A stretch of 51,485 bases of DNA from Alteromonadaceae bacterium (GTDB lineage: Bacteria > Pseudomonadota > Gammaproteobacteria > Enterobacterales > Alteromonadaceae), in NCBI GenBank assembly GCA_002691625.1, contig NZIK01000027.1:196417-247901 (forward strand). Reading direction: 5' to 3'. The notes under the pieces were generated by a model, which saw nothing but the letters and a program-made list of their open reading frames with translations, did not search any database and was not told the DNA's origin. Below are positions 35,854-44,913 of this stretch, one piece after another (position 1 is the stretch's first letter; each line of letters begins with the position of its first letter). A program made the translations under genes and the position numbers.

Positions 35854-36447
35854 CTAGCCCACCACCCGGCGGGATAAGCTAATACGATGTGCTTTTTCCC
35901 GTTCAATGATGGTGGTGTTATTCAACCGGCGAATTCGTCTCATTTGTACTTCACCGGTTTGTGGTAAAAAATATACCTTCCTGGCATAGTCCTGATATAA
36001 ATCCCGCGACACAATGGGGATCTCGTTGGTCGCCATAAACTGCTCAATAAATCTGGCATTCTGCGTGCCTACATCACAGCTTGCAAAGCCTTCCATAACG
36101 TGTCCGCCGCCAAATACCTTAGCTTCAAAATTAGCGGGTTTAGCGCCCATTCGGGTGAGCGTTTCCAATAGCTTTTGCATCGCGAACACCCCGTACTTCG
36201 TGAATGTTTTGGCGGTTTGTTGATCCGGCCTGAGTACCGCTGGCAACATAAAGTGATTCATGCCGCCAATGCCACTGACTTTGTCACGTACACAGGCCGC
36301 CACACAGGATCCCAGAGTTGTGACAATCATGGTTTCTCCGGAGGTGACATAATACTGACCGGGTAATAATTTCACTGCAGCACGCTGAAAATACGGGTCG
36401 AAATACGGTGTTGGTGTCTTAGTAAAGCGTTCGGCGTTACTGGCCAT
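35854..36447 (-). CDS. cheD: CheD, chemoreceptor glutamine deamidase
   Basis: CheD deamidates receptor glutamines. The 197-residue protein holds the catalytic set: cysteine in TTLGSCVAACV (near residue 48), histidine in GGMNHFMLP (near 65), and the VFGGGHVM segment. It overlaps the end of cheR by 11 bases and precedes cheB. CheD is missing from E. coli but common in other bacteria, where it may also link to CheC phosphatases; no cheC is seen here. Confidence 0.95.
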   Translation of the reverse strand: MASNAERFTKTPTPYFDPYFQRAAVKLLPGQYYVTSGETMIVTTLGSCVAACVRDKVSGIGGMNHFMLPAVLRPDQQTAKTFTKYGVFAMQKLLETLTRMGAKPANFEAKVFGGGHVMEGFASCDVGTQNARFIEQFMATNEIPIVSRDLYQDYARKVYFLPQTGEVQMRRIRRLNNTTIIEREKAHRISLSRRVVG

Positions 36448-37279
36448 TGGCGGCTTTCACAGGCTGATACAGCGTTTTACCAATAGGCCTTACCAAATGA
36501 GTCTGATGATTAAAGTTCTCCGAATGACCTGCCACATAAAGGCCGCCAGGTTTGAGTAACCGTACCATCCGGTTAAGCACCTTGAGTTGAGTTTCTTTAT
36601 TAAAATAAATCATCACATTGCGGCAAAAAATAATATCGACTTCATGGTTAAAGCCCCAGTCCGCCTGCTGCAGGTTAATTTGCCTGAATTCCACCATGTC
36701 GCGCAGTTCTTTCACCACCCGTACTTTGTCAGACTGGGTACCCCGGCCCCGTTGGAAAAACGACTTACGCCGCTGTGGCGGTATTTGTTCGATATTGCGC
36801 ATGGGGTAAATGCCCTTTCGCGCTGTAGCCAGTACATTGCTATCAATATCCGAGGCGATGATTTTTACCGGTGTTTTAAACGAACCAAATGCTTCAGCAA
36901 CGACCATGGCGATAGAGTATGGCTCTTCGCCCGTACTGCTGGCCGCGCACCAGATAGTGGTGGTTTGCGGGTGGTCATGCAGGTAATTCGCCAAAGCATC
37001 AAAGTGATGGGGTTCACGAAAAAACGAGGTCAGGTTCGTTGTCAGCGCATTAACAAATTGTTCCTGCTCGGTTTTACTGCTGTCCACATAATCAAGATAC
37101 TCAGCAAAACTGGAGAGCCCCAGCGCTCGAATGCGCCTGGCCAGCCGGCTGTACACCAGGCCATCCTTAGCATCGGTCAGCCTGATCCCCGCTTTTTGCA
37201 TCAGGCTGGGGCGGGCTTTGTCAAAATCCGCGCGCTGGAACACAAACTCTCGCTCGTGCTGTATAGCTATCGCGCCCAT
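36437..37279 (-). CDS. cheR: CheR, chemoreceptor methyltransferase
   Basis: CheR methylates glutamates of the receptors using S-adenosylmethionine. The N-terminal helical domain (VYSRLARRIRALGLSSF) and the C-terminal SAM domain with WCAASSTGEEPYS near residue 105, ASDIDSNVL near 150 and DIIFCRNVMIYFN near 220 are clear. The protein is 280 residues from the ATG at 37279, which lies 2 bases after the stop of the PAS receptor gene. A GTG at 37297 would add six residues. The beta-subdomain used for binding receptor pentapeptides is present, which fits the EWESF tail of the adjacent receptor. Confidence 0.95.
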   Translation of the reverse strand: MGAIAIQHEREFVFQRADFDKARPSLMQKAGIRLTDAKDGLVYSRLARRIRALGLSSFAEYLDYVDSSKTEQEQFVNALTTNLTSFFREPHHFDALANYLHDHPQTTTIWCAASSTGEEPYSIAMVVAEAFGSFKTPVKIIASDIDSNVLATARKGIYPMRNIEQIPPQRRKSFFQRGRGTQSDKVRVVKELRDMVEFRQINLQQADWGFNHEVDIIFCRNVMIYFNKETQLKVLNRMVRLLKPGGLYVAGHSENFNHQTHLVRPIGKTLYQPVKAANGQ

Positions 37280-37281
37280 CT

Positions 37282-40200
37282 TTAGAACGACTCCCACTCG
37301 TCATCTGCCGATACTGCAGGCTTTAACACTGCCGGAGCTGCCATTCTGCTGCCATTCGTGGCACTACCGTTGAGTTTTGCAGCAGCTGGTGGCACATTCA
37401 GCGCTCTGGCTGGTGCAGGTGCAGCAATGCCCACTGGCATCACCGGTGAAGTATCCAGTTTAAAACTTGATACGCGGTCAGATAACTGGCTGGCCTGTTG
37501 GCGCAGGCTATCAGCAGCTGCGGCGGCCTCTTCAACCAGGGCGGCATTCTGCTGGGTCATTTCATCCATCTGCACCACGGCTCTGCTCACTTCGTCAATC
37601 CCCGAAGCTTGCTGAACCGACGCGGCAGCGATTTCAGACATAATGTCGTTTACCCGTTTAATGGAGTTCACCACGTCGTTCATGGTTTCGCCGGAGCGGT
37701 TAACCAGGTCGTTACCAGTCGATATCTTATTGACCGAGTCAGAAATTAACTCTTTGATATCCTTGGCTGCCTCAGCAGAGCGCTGCGCCAGCGTGCGTAC
37801 TTCACTGGCCACTACCGCAAAGCCCCGGCCTTGTTCACCAGCGCGTGCTGCCTCAACGGCGGCGTTTAGTGCCAGAATATTAGTCTGGAAGGCAATCCCG
37901 TCAATCACGCCGATGATGTCCGAAATTTCCTGAGCTGACTCATTGATTGACGACATAGTGCTAACCACCTGACGAATCATGTCGCCGCCCTGCGCCGCCA
38001 CTTCACACGCCTGCGCTGCGAGGCCATTGGCCTGCTCGGCATTTTCGGCATTCAGTTTTACCGTGCCATTTAACTCTTCCATGCTCGAAGACGTTTCTTC
38101 CAGACTGGAGGCCTGTTGCTCTGTGCGTGACGACAGGTCGGCGTTACCGGAAGCAATTTCGGATGACGCGGTGTTAATGGTCTCTACCGCAGTATTAATT
38201 TCACCGATGGTTGAGCGCATATTAAAGATAAACTGGTTGATAGCTTCGCCAAGCACCTGGAAATCACCTTCAAATTCGTGCTCAATGCTGCAGGTTAAAT
38301 CCCCGGCCGCCAGTTGCGTCATCACATTTTTGATGTCCATAATGGTGGTGCGCATATCTTTGATGAACTGGTCCGTTGCTATGCCCAGTTCTTTAAAGTC
38401 ACCCTCAAACTCCTGCTCGATGCTGCAGTTCAGATCGCCCTTCGACAACGAATTCATGATGTGCTTAATTTCGTTTACTGCTTTAGTGCGGGCCGTCACA
38501 TCGGTGGCAAACTTGACTACACGGAAGGGCTTGCCGTTCTGATCCAGAATCGGGTTGTAAGTAGCCTGAATAAAGATTTCACGGCCGCCTTTGGCAATGC
38601 GTTTAAACTCACCGGAAGCGTAAATGCCTTTGTTCAGTTTGTCCCAGAACGCGGCATATTCAGCACTGTTTTTATAGTCTTTCTCAACAAACAAACTGTG
38701 ATGCTTGCCTTTGATCTCTTCAAGACTGTAACCCAGTGAATCACAGAAATTTTCATTGGCATTGAGGATATTGCCATCCAGATCAAACTCGATTACCGCT
38801 TGTGATTTACCAATCGCGTCCAGTTGCCCCTCAAAATAGGCGTTTTTCTGTTTTTCGGCGGTGATATTGGTGGCGAATTTCACCACTTTAAATACCTTAC
38901 CGTTCATATCAAAGATGGGGTTATAAGACGCCTGGATCCAGATTTCCTCATCGTTTTTGCCGATTCGTTTAAATTCGCCTGAGGAAAACTTACCGTTTTT
39001 CAAATCATTCCAGAACGACTTATACGCTGAGCTGTTTTGCTCTTTGGTCTCTACAAACAACCGATGATGCTGGCCTTTGATTTCTTCCAGCGTGTAACCA
39101 ACGGTATTCAGGAAGTTCTCGTTAGCCGTTAAAATGGTGCCATCGGGCGTGAACTCGATGGTGGCCTGTGACTTACCAATGGCCTCCAGCTGGCCGGCGA
39201 AATCAGCATTACGCAGTTTAGCTTCAGTGATGTCGGACGCATATTTCACAACCTTAACCGGCCTGCCCGATAAGTCCATAATCGGGTTATAACTTGCCTG
39301 GATCCAAATTTCCCGGCTATCTTTGCCGAAACGCTGAAACTCGCCGGAAAAGTATTGACCGGCTTTTAATTTCTGCCAGAAACTGGCGTATTCCGAACTG
39401 GCGGCATAAGTGCTGCCAACAAACTTGCTGTGGTGCTGACCTTTGATTTCCTCAAGGCTGTATCCAACGGTAGCCAGAAAGTTATCATTAGCCGTTAAAA
39501 TGATGCCCTCTAAATCAAATTCGATGACTGCCTGGGATTTGCTGATAGCATCGAGCTGACCGCAGAAATCCGCATTGCGCATTTTCTCAGCGGTAATGTC
39601 TGTAGCAAATTTGATAATTTTGACGACCTTACCGTCTTTATCCAGTACCGGGTTATAGCTGGCCTGAATCCAAATGGCGTTGCCATTTTTGTCGAAACGG
39701 CAGTATTCACCGCGGTGAAAATCGCCGCTACGCAGGGTTTGCCAGAATGCGTTGTAGTCGCCACTGCGTGCATAGGCCGGGTCCACAAACATACTGTGAT
39801 GCTGCCCTTTTATCTCGTCCAGACGATAGCCCATTGCGTTCAGGAATAAATCATTAGCATGCTCAATAGTGCCGTCTGATTTAAACTCGATCACCGCCTG
39901 CGAACGCTCCATGGCGGCGATCTTCCCAAAAGCCAGTTGGTGTTCCTGATCGTCAAACCACTCCAGCACATAGCTTTCAATCTGGCCATACAGCCCTTGT
40001 ATTGCGGTGACATTAATGTCCAGTGTGCACTTACCAATGGTAACAGACTGCTTCTGACCGGCATTAAGCAAACGGCTGCTTAAATCTGACTTGATTACGC
40101 TGCAATGCTGACCGGTAAGCATTTCTGCCTGCCACTGGCCACTGTTAGCCTGCAGTTCAGCCTGACGTAATCTGAACAGATTGCGCAGCGCCGGGTTAGT

Positions 40201-40332
40201 ATAAGTGATAATACCGTCGTGATTGAGTACCATCAGACAAGATGAGCTGGCATCCAGCGCTCTGTTCTGAACCAATGCTTGTTGCTGTGCTTTTTTCAGG
40301 GCTTCCTGATTGAAAATATTTAATACACCCAT
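37282..40332 (-). CDS. Soluble multi-PAS methyl-accepting chemoreceptor
   Basis: The 1016-residue receptor has no membrane segment and no signal peptide, so it should be cytoplasmic. Residues 20-125 are a divergent PAS domain. Four further PAS units of exactly 122 residues each follow (about 144-631), each with the pattern [18 protein letters not shown] and IWIQASYNP. Two HAMP-like segments follow (each with GDL.CSIE.EFEGDF, about 640-740). The signalling domain has the kinase-contact tip [19 protein letters not shown] and [23 protein letters not shown]. The C-terminus is EWESF, the type of pentapeptide that tethers CheR. PAS pockets could bind a cofactor such as FAD or haem; the sequence does not show which. 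It lies between cheW and cheR. Confidence 0.93.
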   Translation of the reverse strand: MGVLNIFNQEALKKAQQQALVQNRALDASSSCLMVLNHDGIITYTNPALRNLFRLRQAELQANSGQWQAEMLTGQHCSVIKSDLSSRLLNAGQKQSVTIGKCTLDINVTAIQGLYGQIESYVLEWFDDQEHQLAFGKIAAMERSQAVIEFKSDGTIEHANDLFLNAMGYRLDEIKGQHHSMFVDPAYARSGDYNAFWQTLRSGDFHRGEYCRFDKNGNAIWIQASYNPVLDKDGKVVKIIKFATDITAEKMRNADFCGQLDAISKSQAVIEFDLEGIILTANDNFLATVGYSLEEIKGQHHSKFVGSTYAASSEYASFWQKLKAGQYFSGEFQRFGKDSREIWIQASYNPIMDLSGRPVKVVKYASDITEAKLRNADFAGQLEAIGKSQATIEFTPDGTILTANENFLNTVGYTLEEIKGQHHRLFVETKEQNSSAYKSFWNDLKNGKFSSGEFKRIGKNDEEIWIQASYNPIFDMNGKVFKVVKFATNITAEKQKNAYFEGQLDAIGKSQAVIEFDLDGNILNANENFCDSLGYSLEEIKGKHHSLFVEKDYKNSAEYAAFWDKLNKGIYASGEFKRIAKGGREIFIQATYNPILDQNGKPFRVVKFATDVTARTKAVNEIKHIMNSLSKGDLNCSIEQEFEGDFKELGIATDQFIKDMRTTIMDIKNVMTQLAAGDLTCSIEHEFEGDFQVLGEAINQFIFNMRSTIGEINTAVETINTASSEIASGNADLSSRTEQQASSLEETSSSMEELNGTVKLNAENAEQANGLAAQACEVAAQGGDMIRQVVSTMSSINESAQEISDIIGVIDGIAFQTNILALNAAVEAARAGEQGRGFAVVASEVRTLAQRSAEAAKDIKELISDSVNKISTGNDLVNRSGETMNDVVNSIKRVNDIMSEIAAASVQQASGIDEVSRAVVQMDEMTQQNAALVEEAAAAADSLRQQASQLSDRVSSFKLDTSPVMPVGIAAPAPARALNVPPAAAKLNGSATNGSRMAAPAVLKPAVSADDEWESF
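38440..39903 (-). repeat. Four tandem 366-bp PAS-coding repeats
   Basis: The segment coding the repeated (I)QA(S/T)YNP motif recurs with its GGGTT(A/G)TA(A/G) anchor at 39650, 39284, 38918 and 38552. The spacing is exactly 366 bp (122 codons) each time. Repeats are diverged in sequence but have no insertions or deletions relative to one another. Edges here are set by residue 144 and are arbitrary in phase. Confidence 0.85.
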
Positions 40333-40427
40333 GATTTACTCCACCATTTTATCTTGCTGCGTGCCGGCGTTACCTGTGCCCTCACGCAAAATTCTTTAAT
40401 TTCAAACCTTGCCAGTAATCGCTTTAC

Positions 40428-40934
40428 TCAACCGGCCAGAGACATATTTGGATTGCTATCCACCAGGGCCAGTGCATCACTGGTGATCAGTTTTTCGATA
40501 TTGACCAGAATGACCATCGTGTCATCGACTTCTGACAAGCCATGCAAATACTGGCTGTCGAACGCCACACCAAACTCAGGAGGCGGTAAAATTTGTTCAT
40601 CGGTGAGTCGCACCACGTCAGACACACCATCTACCACAACCCCGACAATTCGCTCGTGAACATGCAGCATGATAACAATCGTAAACTCGTTATATGTGGC
40701 TTCACCCACGTTGAATTTGAGGCGTAAATCCACAATCGGCACGATATCGCCGCGCAGATTCAACACACCTTTAATAAAGGCCGGTGCATTAGCGATTTTG
40801 GTCGCAGCCTCGTACCCGCGGATTTCTTTAACCGTGGTGATATCCAGGGCGTAATGCTCCTTGCCCAGCACAAAGCTTAAAAATTCCTTTTCGTTAGATG
40901 CCACGGGTGATTGCTGTAAGGTTGAATCGCTCAT
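40428..40934 (-). CDS. cheW: CheW, chemotaxis coupling protein
   Basis: CheW bridges receptors and CheA in the signalling array. The 168-residue protein has the SH3-like CheW fold: [16 protein letters not shown], the [11 protein letters not shown] loop, [22 protein letters not shown], and [13 protein letters not shown]. The ATG at 40934 overlaps the cheA stop by 4 bases (ATGA), which decides the start. It is followed by the multi-PAS receptor after 95 bases. Confidence 0.95.
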   Translation of the reverse strand: MSDSTLQQSPVASNEKEFLSFVLGKEHYALDITTVKEIRGYEAATKIANAPAFIKGVLNLRGDIVPIVDLRLKFNVGEATYNEFTIVIMLHVHERIVGVVVDGVSDVVRLTDEQILPPPEFGVAFDSQYLHGLSEVDDTMVILVNIEKLITSDALALVDSNPNMSLAG

Positions 40935-42901
40935 GCACACACCTCATGTTTAATAGTTAACTGGCAGGACTGGGCCATGGAGTCCACGTCGATAATCAAC
41001 GCGACTTTGCCATCACCCATAATGGTTGCACCGGCGACGCCAGCGACCTTTTTGTAATGTTTTTCGAGACTTTTAATAACAACCTGTTGCTGCCCCATCA
41101 GCGCATCAACCTGCACGCCAAAGCGGTTTTTGCCGCTTTCCAGCAACACGATGATGCTCTCGGTAGGTTCGGCAATGGCGTCGTCGACCTGCATCATCTG
41201 ATGCAGTGGCACCAGTGGCCAGTATTCATCCCGGATCCACAACACGTTGTCGTTACCAATGGTCTGAATTTGCTCTGGCTTAGGTTGGAAAGACTCAATA
41301 ATGTTAAGTAGCGGCATCACAAAGATTTGCTCACCCACGGTGACACACATGCCGTCCACAATCGCCAGGGTAAGTGGCAGGTGAATACTGAACGATGAGC
41401 CTTTACCCAGATTTGACTCGATTTCAATGCGCCCGCCGATAGATTCGATATTGCGGCGCACTACATCCATGCCTACACCGCGACCAGACACGTCGGTCAC
41501 TTCGGCTGCCGTGGAAAAACCGGGCTGGAAGATAAGTTGCCAGACTTCGCTGTCCGGCATATCCAGCGACACTGGCAGGCCGTTTTGAACCGCTTTATCC
41601 ATAATGCGTTCACGATTCAGGCCCGCTCCGTCATCACTGATGCTAATGATGATGCTGCTGCCTTTTTGCTGCGCGCTTAGGATAACGGTTCCTGACTCTG
41701 GCTTACCCGCCTCGGCGCGGGTTTGCGGTGACTCAATACCGTGGTCAATACTGTTGCGAACCAGATGCGTAAGCGGGTCAACCAGCTTCTCAATCAGGCT
41801 TTTATCGATTTCTGTGGCGCCGCCTTCGATAACCAGTTTCACCTGTTTACCAAGCTTTTGGGATAAATCACGTACCACGCGCGGGAACCGGTTAAAAGTC
41901 ATGTTGACTGGCAGCATACGCATCGACATCACGGATTCCTGGATTTCCCGGGTATTGCGCTGTAACTCGTCGATGGCGGCTTGCAGCATTTCGCCGGACT
42001 GACCGTCAATGTCGCGACCAATCATGGATAGCATTGACTGCGTGATCACTAACTCGCCGACCAGATTGACCATGCCGTCAATTTTAGCGGTATCAACACG
42101 AATGGAACCGGACTCTCTCGCTGCGCTGCTATTGTTGGTTGCAGCGGGCTTTTTCGCCGCAGTTTGTATAGGGGTTACACTGGCCACCGGTGTTTTTGGC
42201 GGCTCAGGCAGCTCTTCAAAGAAGCCAAAAGCTTCATCGCTTTGAGGTGAGTTGTTAACGTCAGGCGTTACAATGTCATCGAAAAAGCCAAAGCCATCCT
42301 CTTCCTCGGTGGTAGCCTGTGGTGCGGCACGCTCGGCATTTTGCGCATCAGCGCCAAAGGCGAGATCGCCAAATAAATCATCGGTATCTGCCGAGGCCTC
42401 AACGGTCTCGCTGGTGCTGTCCGGCTCTGGCAAATCATCAAAGAATCCGAAACCGTCATCTTCCTCGATAGCATCCTGGTTCTGAACGCTGTCTCCCTTC
42501 GGCGCATCATCAAGGGCGCTAAGAGTAGCTTCGAGTTGCGCAATACCTGCAGCGATCTCGGCTTCTGGCAGCGGCTGTTGTTCACGGTAAGCGGTTAATG
42601 TGGCTTTAAGAATATCCACGGTTTCCAGAAACAGGTCGACGATGGCCGTATCAAGCTCAATGGTTTGATTACGGGCTTTGTCCAGCAGGGTTTCCATAAT
42701 GTGGGTCAGGCCGGTTAAGCGGTCAAAACCAAAGATGCCGCTGCCGCCTTTAATAGAATGGGCCGCTCTGAAAATACTGTTGAGCTCTTCGATATCCGGC
42801 GCATCCACGTCAATGATCATCAGCAAGTCTTCCATTGCCTGCAGATGCTCTTCACTCTCATCGAAGAACACACCATGAAACTGTTCAACATCTATAGACA
42901 T
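40931..42901 (-). CDS. cheA: CheA, chemotaxis histidine kinase with Phe-rich acidic linker in place of P2
   Basis: The 656-residue kinase has P1 (phosphorylated His48 in [11 protein letters not shown]), P3 dimerisation ([15 protein letters not shown], near residue 282), P4 ATPase ([11 protein letters not shown] near 385, [24 protein letters not shown]) and a C-terminal P5 CheW-like domain. Between P1 and P3 (about residues 135-270) there is no recognisable CheY-binding P2 domain. Instead an acidic, low-complexity linker repeats FGFFDD, FGFFDD and FGFFEE (coding 42215-42460), with DLFGDLAFG between. These could be short docking motifs for the response regulator. It phosphorylates the CheY-like protein encoded upstream and CheB downstream. 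Confidence 0.95.
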   Translation of the reverse strand: MSIDVEQFHGVFFDESEEHLQAMEDLLMIIDVDAPDIEELNSIFRAAHSIKGGSGIFGFDRLTGLTHIMETLLDKARNQTIELDTAIVDLFLETVDILKATLTAYREQQPLPEAEIAAGIAQLEATLSALDDAPKGDSVQNQDAIEEDDGFGFFDDLPEPDSTSETVEASADTDDLFGDLAFGADAQNAERAAPQATTEEEDGFGFFDDIVTPDVNNSPQSDEAFGFFEELPEPPKTPVASVTPIQTAAKKPAATNNSSAARESGSIRVDTAKIDGMVNLVGELVITQSMLSMIGRDIDGQSGEMLQAAIDELQRNTREIQESVMSMRMLPVNMTFNRFPRVVRDLSQKLGKQVKLVIEGGATEIDKSLIEKLVDPLTHLVRNSIDHGIESPQTRAEAGKPESGTVILSAQQKGSSIIISISDDGAGLNRERIMDKAVQNGLPVSLDMPDSEVWQLIFQPGFSTAAEVTDVSGRGVGMDVVRRNIESIGGRIEIESNLGKGSSFSIHLPLTLAIVDGMCVTVGEQIFVMPLLNIIESFQPKPEQIQTIGNDNVLWIRDEYWPLVPLHQMMQVDDAIAEPTESIIVLLESGKNRFGVQVDALMGQQQVVIKSLEKHYKKVAGVAGATIMGDGKVALIIDVDSMAQSCQLTIKHEVCA

Positions 42902-42928
42902 ACTTACCTCTGCTTCCGCCTGGCCGAA

Positions 42929-43294
42929 TTAACCTAAGACTCGTTTTAAAACGTTAAGTAAAACGTCCGGTGAAAACGGCTTTACCATCCAGCCGGTCGC
43001 ACCGGCCGCCTTGCCTTTTTGCTTCATGTCATCACTTGACTCTGTCGTCAGTACGACGATAGGCGTTTTGCTGAACTGCGCTTTACCACGCAAAGCTTTG
43101 ATTAAAGACAAGCCATCCATCCGTGGCATATTCTGATCAGTCAGGACAAAATCGAACTGGCCGCGGCGGCATTTTTCCAGCGCGTCCTGCCCATCCTCAG
43201 CCAGGGTTACATTAAATTGAGCCGCCCGAAGTGTGGCTTCCACCATCTGACGAATAGAAACTGAATCATCTACAACCAGGATATTTTTGCTCAT
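42929..43294 (-). CDS. cheY: CheY-like single-domain response regulator
   Basis: The 121-residue protein is a lone receiver domain: acidic pair in ILVVDDSVSIRQM, phosphoacceptor Asp in FDFVLTDQNMPRMDG, Thr/Ser in VVLTTESSDD, and Lys in WMVKPFSPD. It has no output domain, so it should act by protein contact, as CheY does. The ATG at 43294 follows GAGAGGA by 6 bases; the longer reading to 43315 is not needed. It sits between the short receptor and cheA. Whether it binds a flagellar motor or another target is not shown. Confidence 0.93.
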   Translation of the reverse strand: MSKNILVVDDSVSIRQMVEATLRAAQFNVTLAEDGQDALEKCRRGQFDFVLTDQNMPRMDGLSLIKALRGKAQFSKTPIVVLTTESSDDMKQKGKAAGATGWMVKPFSPDVLLNVLKRVLG

Positions 43295-43322
43295 AGGATG
43301 TCCTCTCTTTAACACGACTAGG

Positions 43323-44510
43323 TTAAAATAATTCCACGTCGCCGGCGTCCATGGACGACGCTGATACGGGGTTATGATCTAACTGCCCTCTGACCACTAA
43401 CTGTCCTTGGTAATCTTCTATTTGCGCTTCGATGTGCGCCATGTCATAGGTTTCAAGCTGGTCTCTGACCATTGAGATAATGCCCCCTGTGTGAGTAAGG
43501 TTCTGGCCGTTAATGTCGCCAAACTGCATACCCCGAATAGCATCACCGATAGTGGCGGCAAACTGTCCGTTAAGGCTCTCAAGCTTTTCGGTAACAGACA
43601 TATCGTTGCGGGCTTTTTCAGCGATACTCAGTAGTTGCTCCTTGATATGATCCTTTTTGCAAATCACATTGCCTACATCCATATCCGCCACGAAACGCGC
43701 TTCTTTTTCGAGACTGACGATCAGATCGCCAATCATGGTCATCTGTTGGGTAATCACCCCGCTGAATTCAGTGGAACGGGTAGACAACTTACGCACCTCG
43801 TCGGCAACCACCGCAAAACCCCGCCCGGCCTCGCCTGCCCGGGCAGCCTCAATGGCCGCATTCAGAGCCAGCAAATTCGTTTGTGAAGAAATCGCATCAA
43901 TATCGCTCAGCGCTTTTTGCACGGTAGGCATGGCTTCGCAGATGGTATTAACCTGGGTCATTAGCGATTGGGTGGACTGGCTGATTTGCTCGCTGGTATC
44001 AATAAAAGACATTAGTGTTTGATCGGTCTCTTCAACAAATTGTTGTAATTGAACCGCGTACACTTCGTCGCTATCGGCATCGGATTTCAGCAAGGCATAG
44101 GTCAATGTATTTTGCTCTTCCACCAGCGAGCGCAGCGAGGCAAAAGCGCAAGAGAGTGTTTCGACAGCATCATCCTGGGTTGACTTAACCCGTTCAATAT
44201 TGACCTCGCATTCAGTCAGTAATTCGCTGAGAGATCGGTTTATACGTTGCATTCGCTCCGGCACCTGAGTGGGAGGCTCCGTGGGCTTACGCTCTGCCGC
44301 CAGAGATAATTCAGTAGCTTTAAGCACCTGCTGATCGCGTGCAGTTCTGGCCACAGAAGCCATCACCGCTACCGACAAGATAGTCAGCGACAATGCGGTT
44401 TGTTGTGTATAAGCAGCACCCCAGGAAACAAAAAGTACAAGAAATGATAACCAAAACCAGCCGCCCCTGAAGCTGAGTGGATGCTTTAACGAACTGACTA
44501 ACTCTGCCAT
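43323..44510 (-). CDS. Short membrane-anchored methyl-accepting chemotaxis protein
   Basis: The 395-residue protein has two close membrane helices (about residues 18-35 and 38-55) with almost no periplasmic loop, so it has no classic ligand domain. A long coiled coil and the signalling tip ([20 protein letters not shown] then [18 protein letters not shown]) follow. Past the tip it has [13 protein letters not shown] and an acidic tail ending DAGDVELF. I chose the ATG at 44510, which follows GAGGT closely. It is the first gene of the chemosensory operon. It may sense membrane or cytoplasmic state, or partner other receptors. Confidence 0.88.
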   Translation of the reverse strand: MAELVSSLKHPLSFRGGWFWLSFLVLFVSWGAAYTQQTALSLTILSVAVMASVARTARDQQVLKATELSLAAERKPTEPPTQVPERMQRINRSLSELLTECEVNIERVKSTQDDAVETLSCAFASLRSLVEEQNTLTYALLKSDADSDEVYAVQLQQFVEETDQTLMSFIDTSEQISQSTQSLMTQVNTICEAMPTVQKALSDIDAISSQTNLLALNAAIEAARAGEAGRGFAVVADEVRKLSTRSTEFSGVITQQMTMIGDLIVSLEKEARFVADMDVGNVICKKDHIKEQLLSIAEKARNDMSVTEKLESLNGQFAATIGDAIRGMQFGDINGQNLTHTGGIISMVRDQLETYDMAHIEAQIEDYQGQLVVRGQLDHNPVSASSMDAGDVELF

Positions 44511-44618
44511 AGCTACCTCATTTATGCCTGCCAACCGCTAAAACAATTAACCGATGCGGTTTAACCTTCTTCCCAGACAGTTTAATTATTGTTACTTTCC
44601 AGTTTTCAAATTTAACTC

Positions 44619-44648
44619 TTGTACATTTTATTGCTTTTGTACATTTAA
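44619..44648. promoter_or_regulatory. Direct repeat of a TGTACA-containing 12-mer upstream of the chemosensory operon
   Basis: TTGTACATTTTA (44619-44630) and TTGTACATTTAA (44637-44648) repeat at 18-bp spacing; each contains the palindrome TGTACA. They lie 109-138 bases upstream of the first receptor gene, inside the 403-base gene-free stretch 44511-44913. That stretch otherwise holds only a terminator at 44867-44889. I saw no FliA-type promoter. The repeats look like a paired operator. Confidence 0.45.
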
Positions 44649-44866
44649 TGACATTTGCGACAAATTGGATATTAGTACTCCAGCAACAGAATGACAAGCC
44701 TATTTTTTGAACGCCCCGGACGCAACCCGGGATATAGATAGAAAACGAGATTAAGATCAGTGATTTGTAGAATTGCGGAGCAAGTAAAGTTAGACTAAAG
44801 AACAAGCGAAAAGGATGGGCTAATGTCACGTATAGCAACAAACGGCGTGGTTAAAATGCCAGGCAC

Positions 44867-44889
44867 AAAAAAGCCCGGCATTGCCGGGC
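44867..44889 (-). terminator. Terminator of the choice-of-anchor-I lipoprotein gene
   Basis: GCCCGGC (44873-44879) pairs with GCCGGGC (44883-44889) around a 3-base loop. Six A residues at 44867-44872 give a U-tract on the minus strand, 25 bases past the stop of the gene ending at 44914. Confidence 0.92.
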
Positions 44890-44913
44890 ATTTAACTGTA
44901 AACAGCGTTATCG

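Noticed and set aside
38440-39903. Assembly artefact or CRISPR-like array from the 366-bp periodicity
   Set aside because: Units are diverged in sequence and encode distinct PAS domains in one frame.
44511-44913. FliA (sigma-28) promoter for the chemosensory operon
   Set aside because: No GCCGATAA-like -10 at the right distance from a TAAA element was found.
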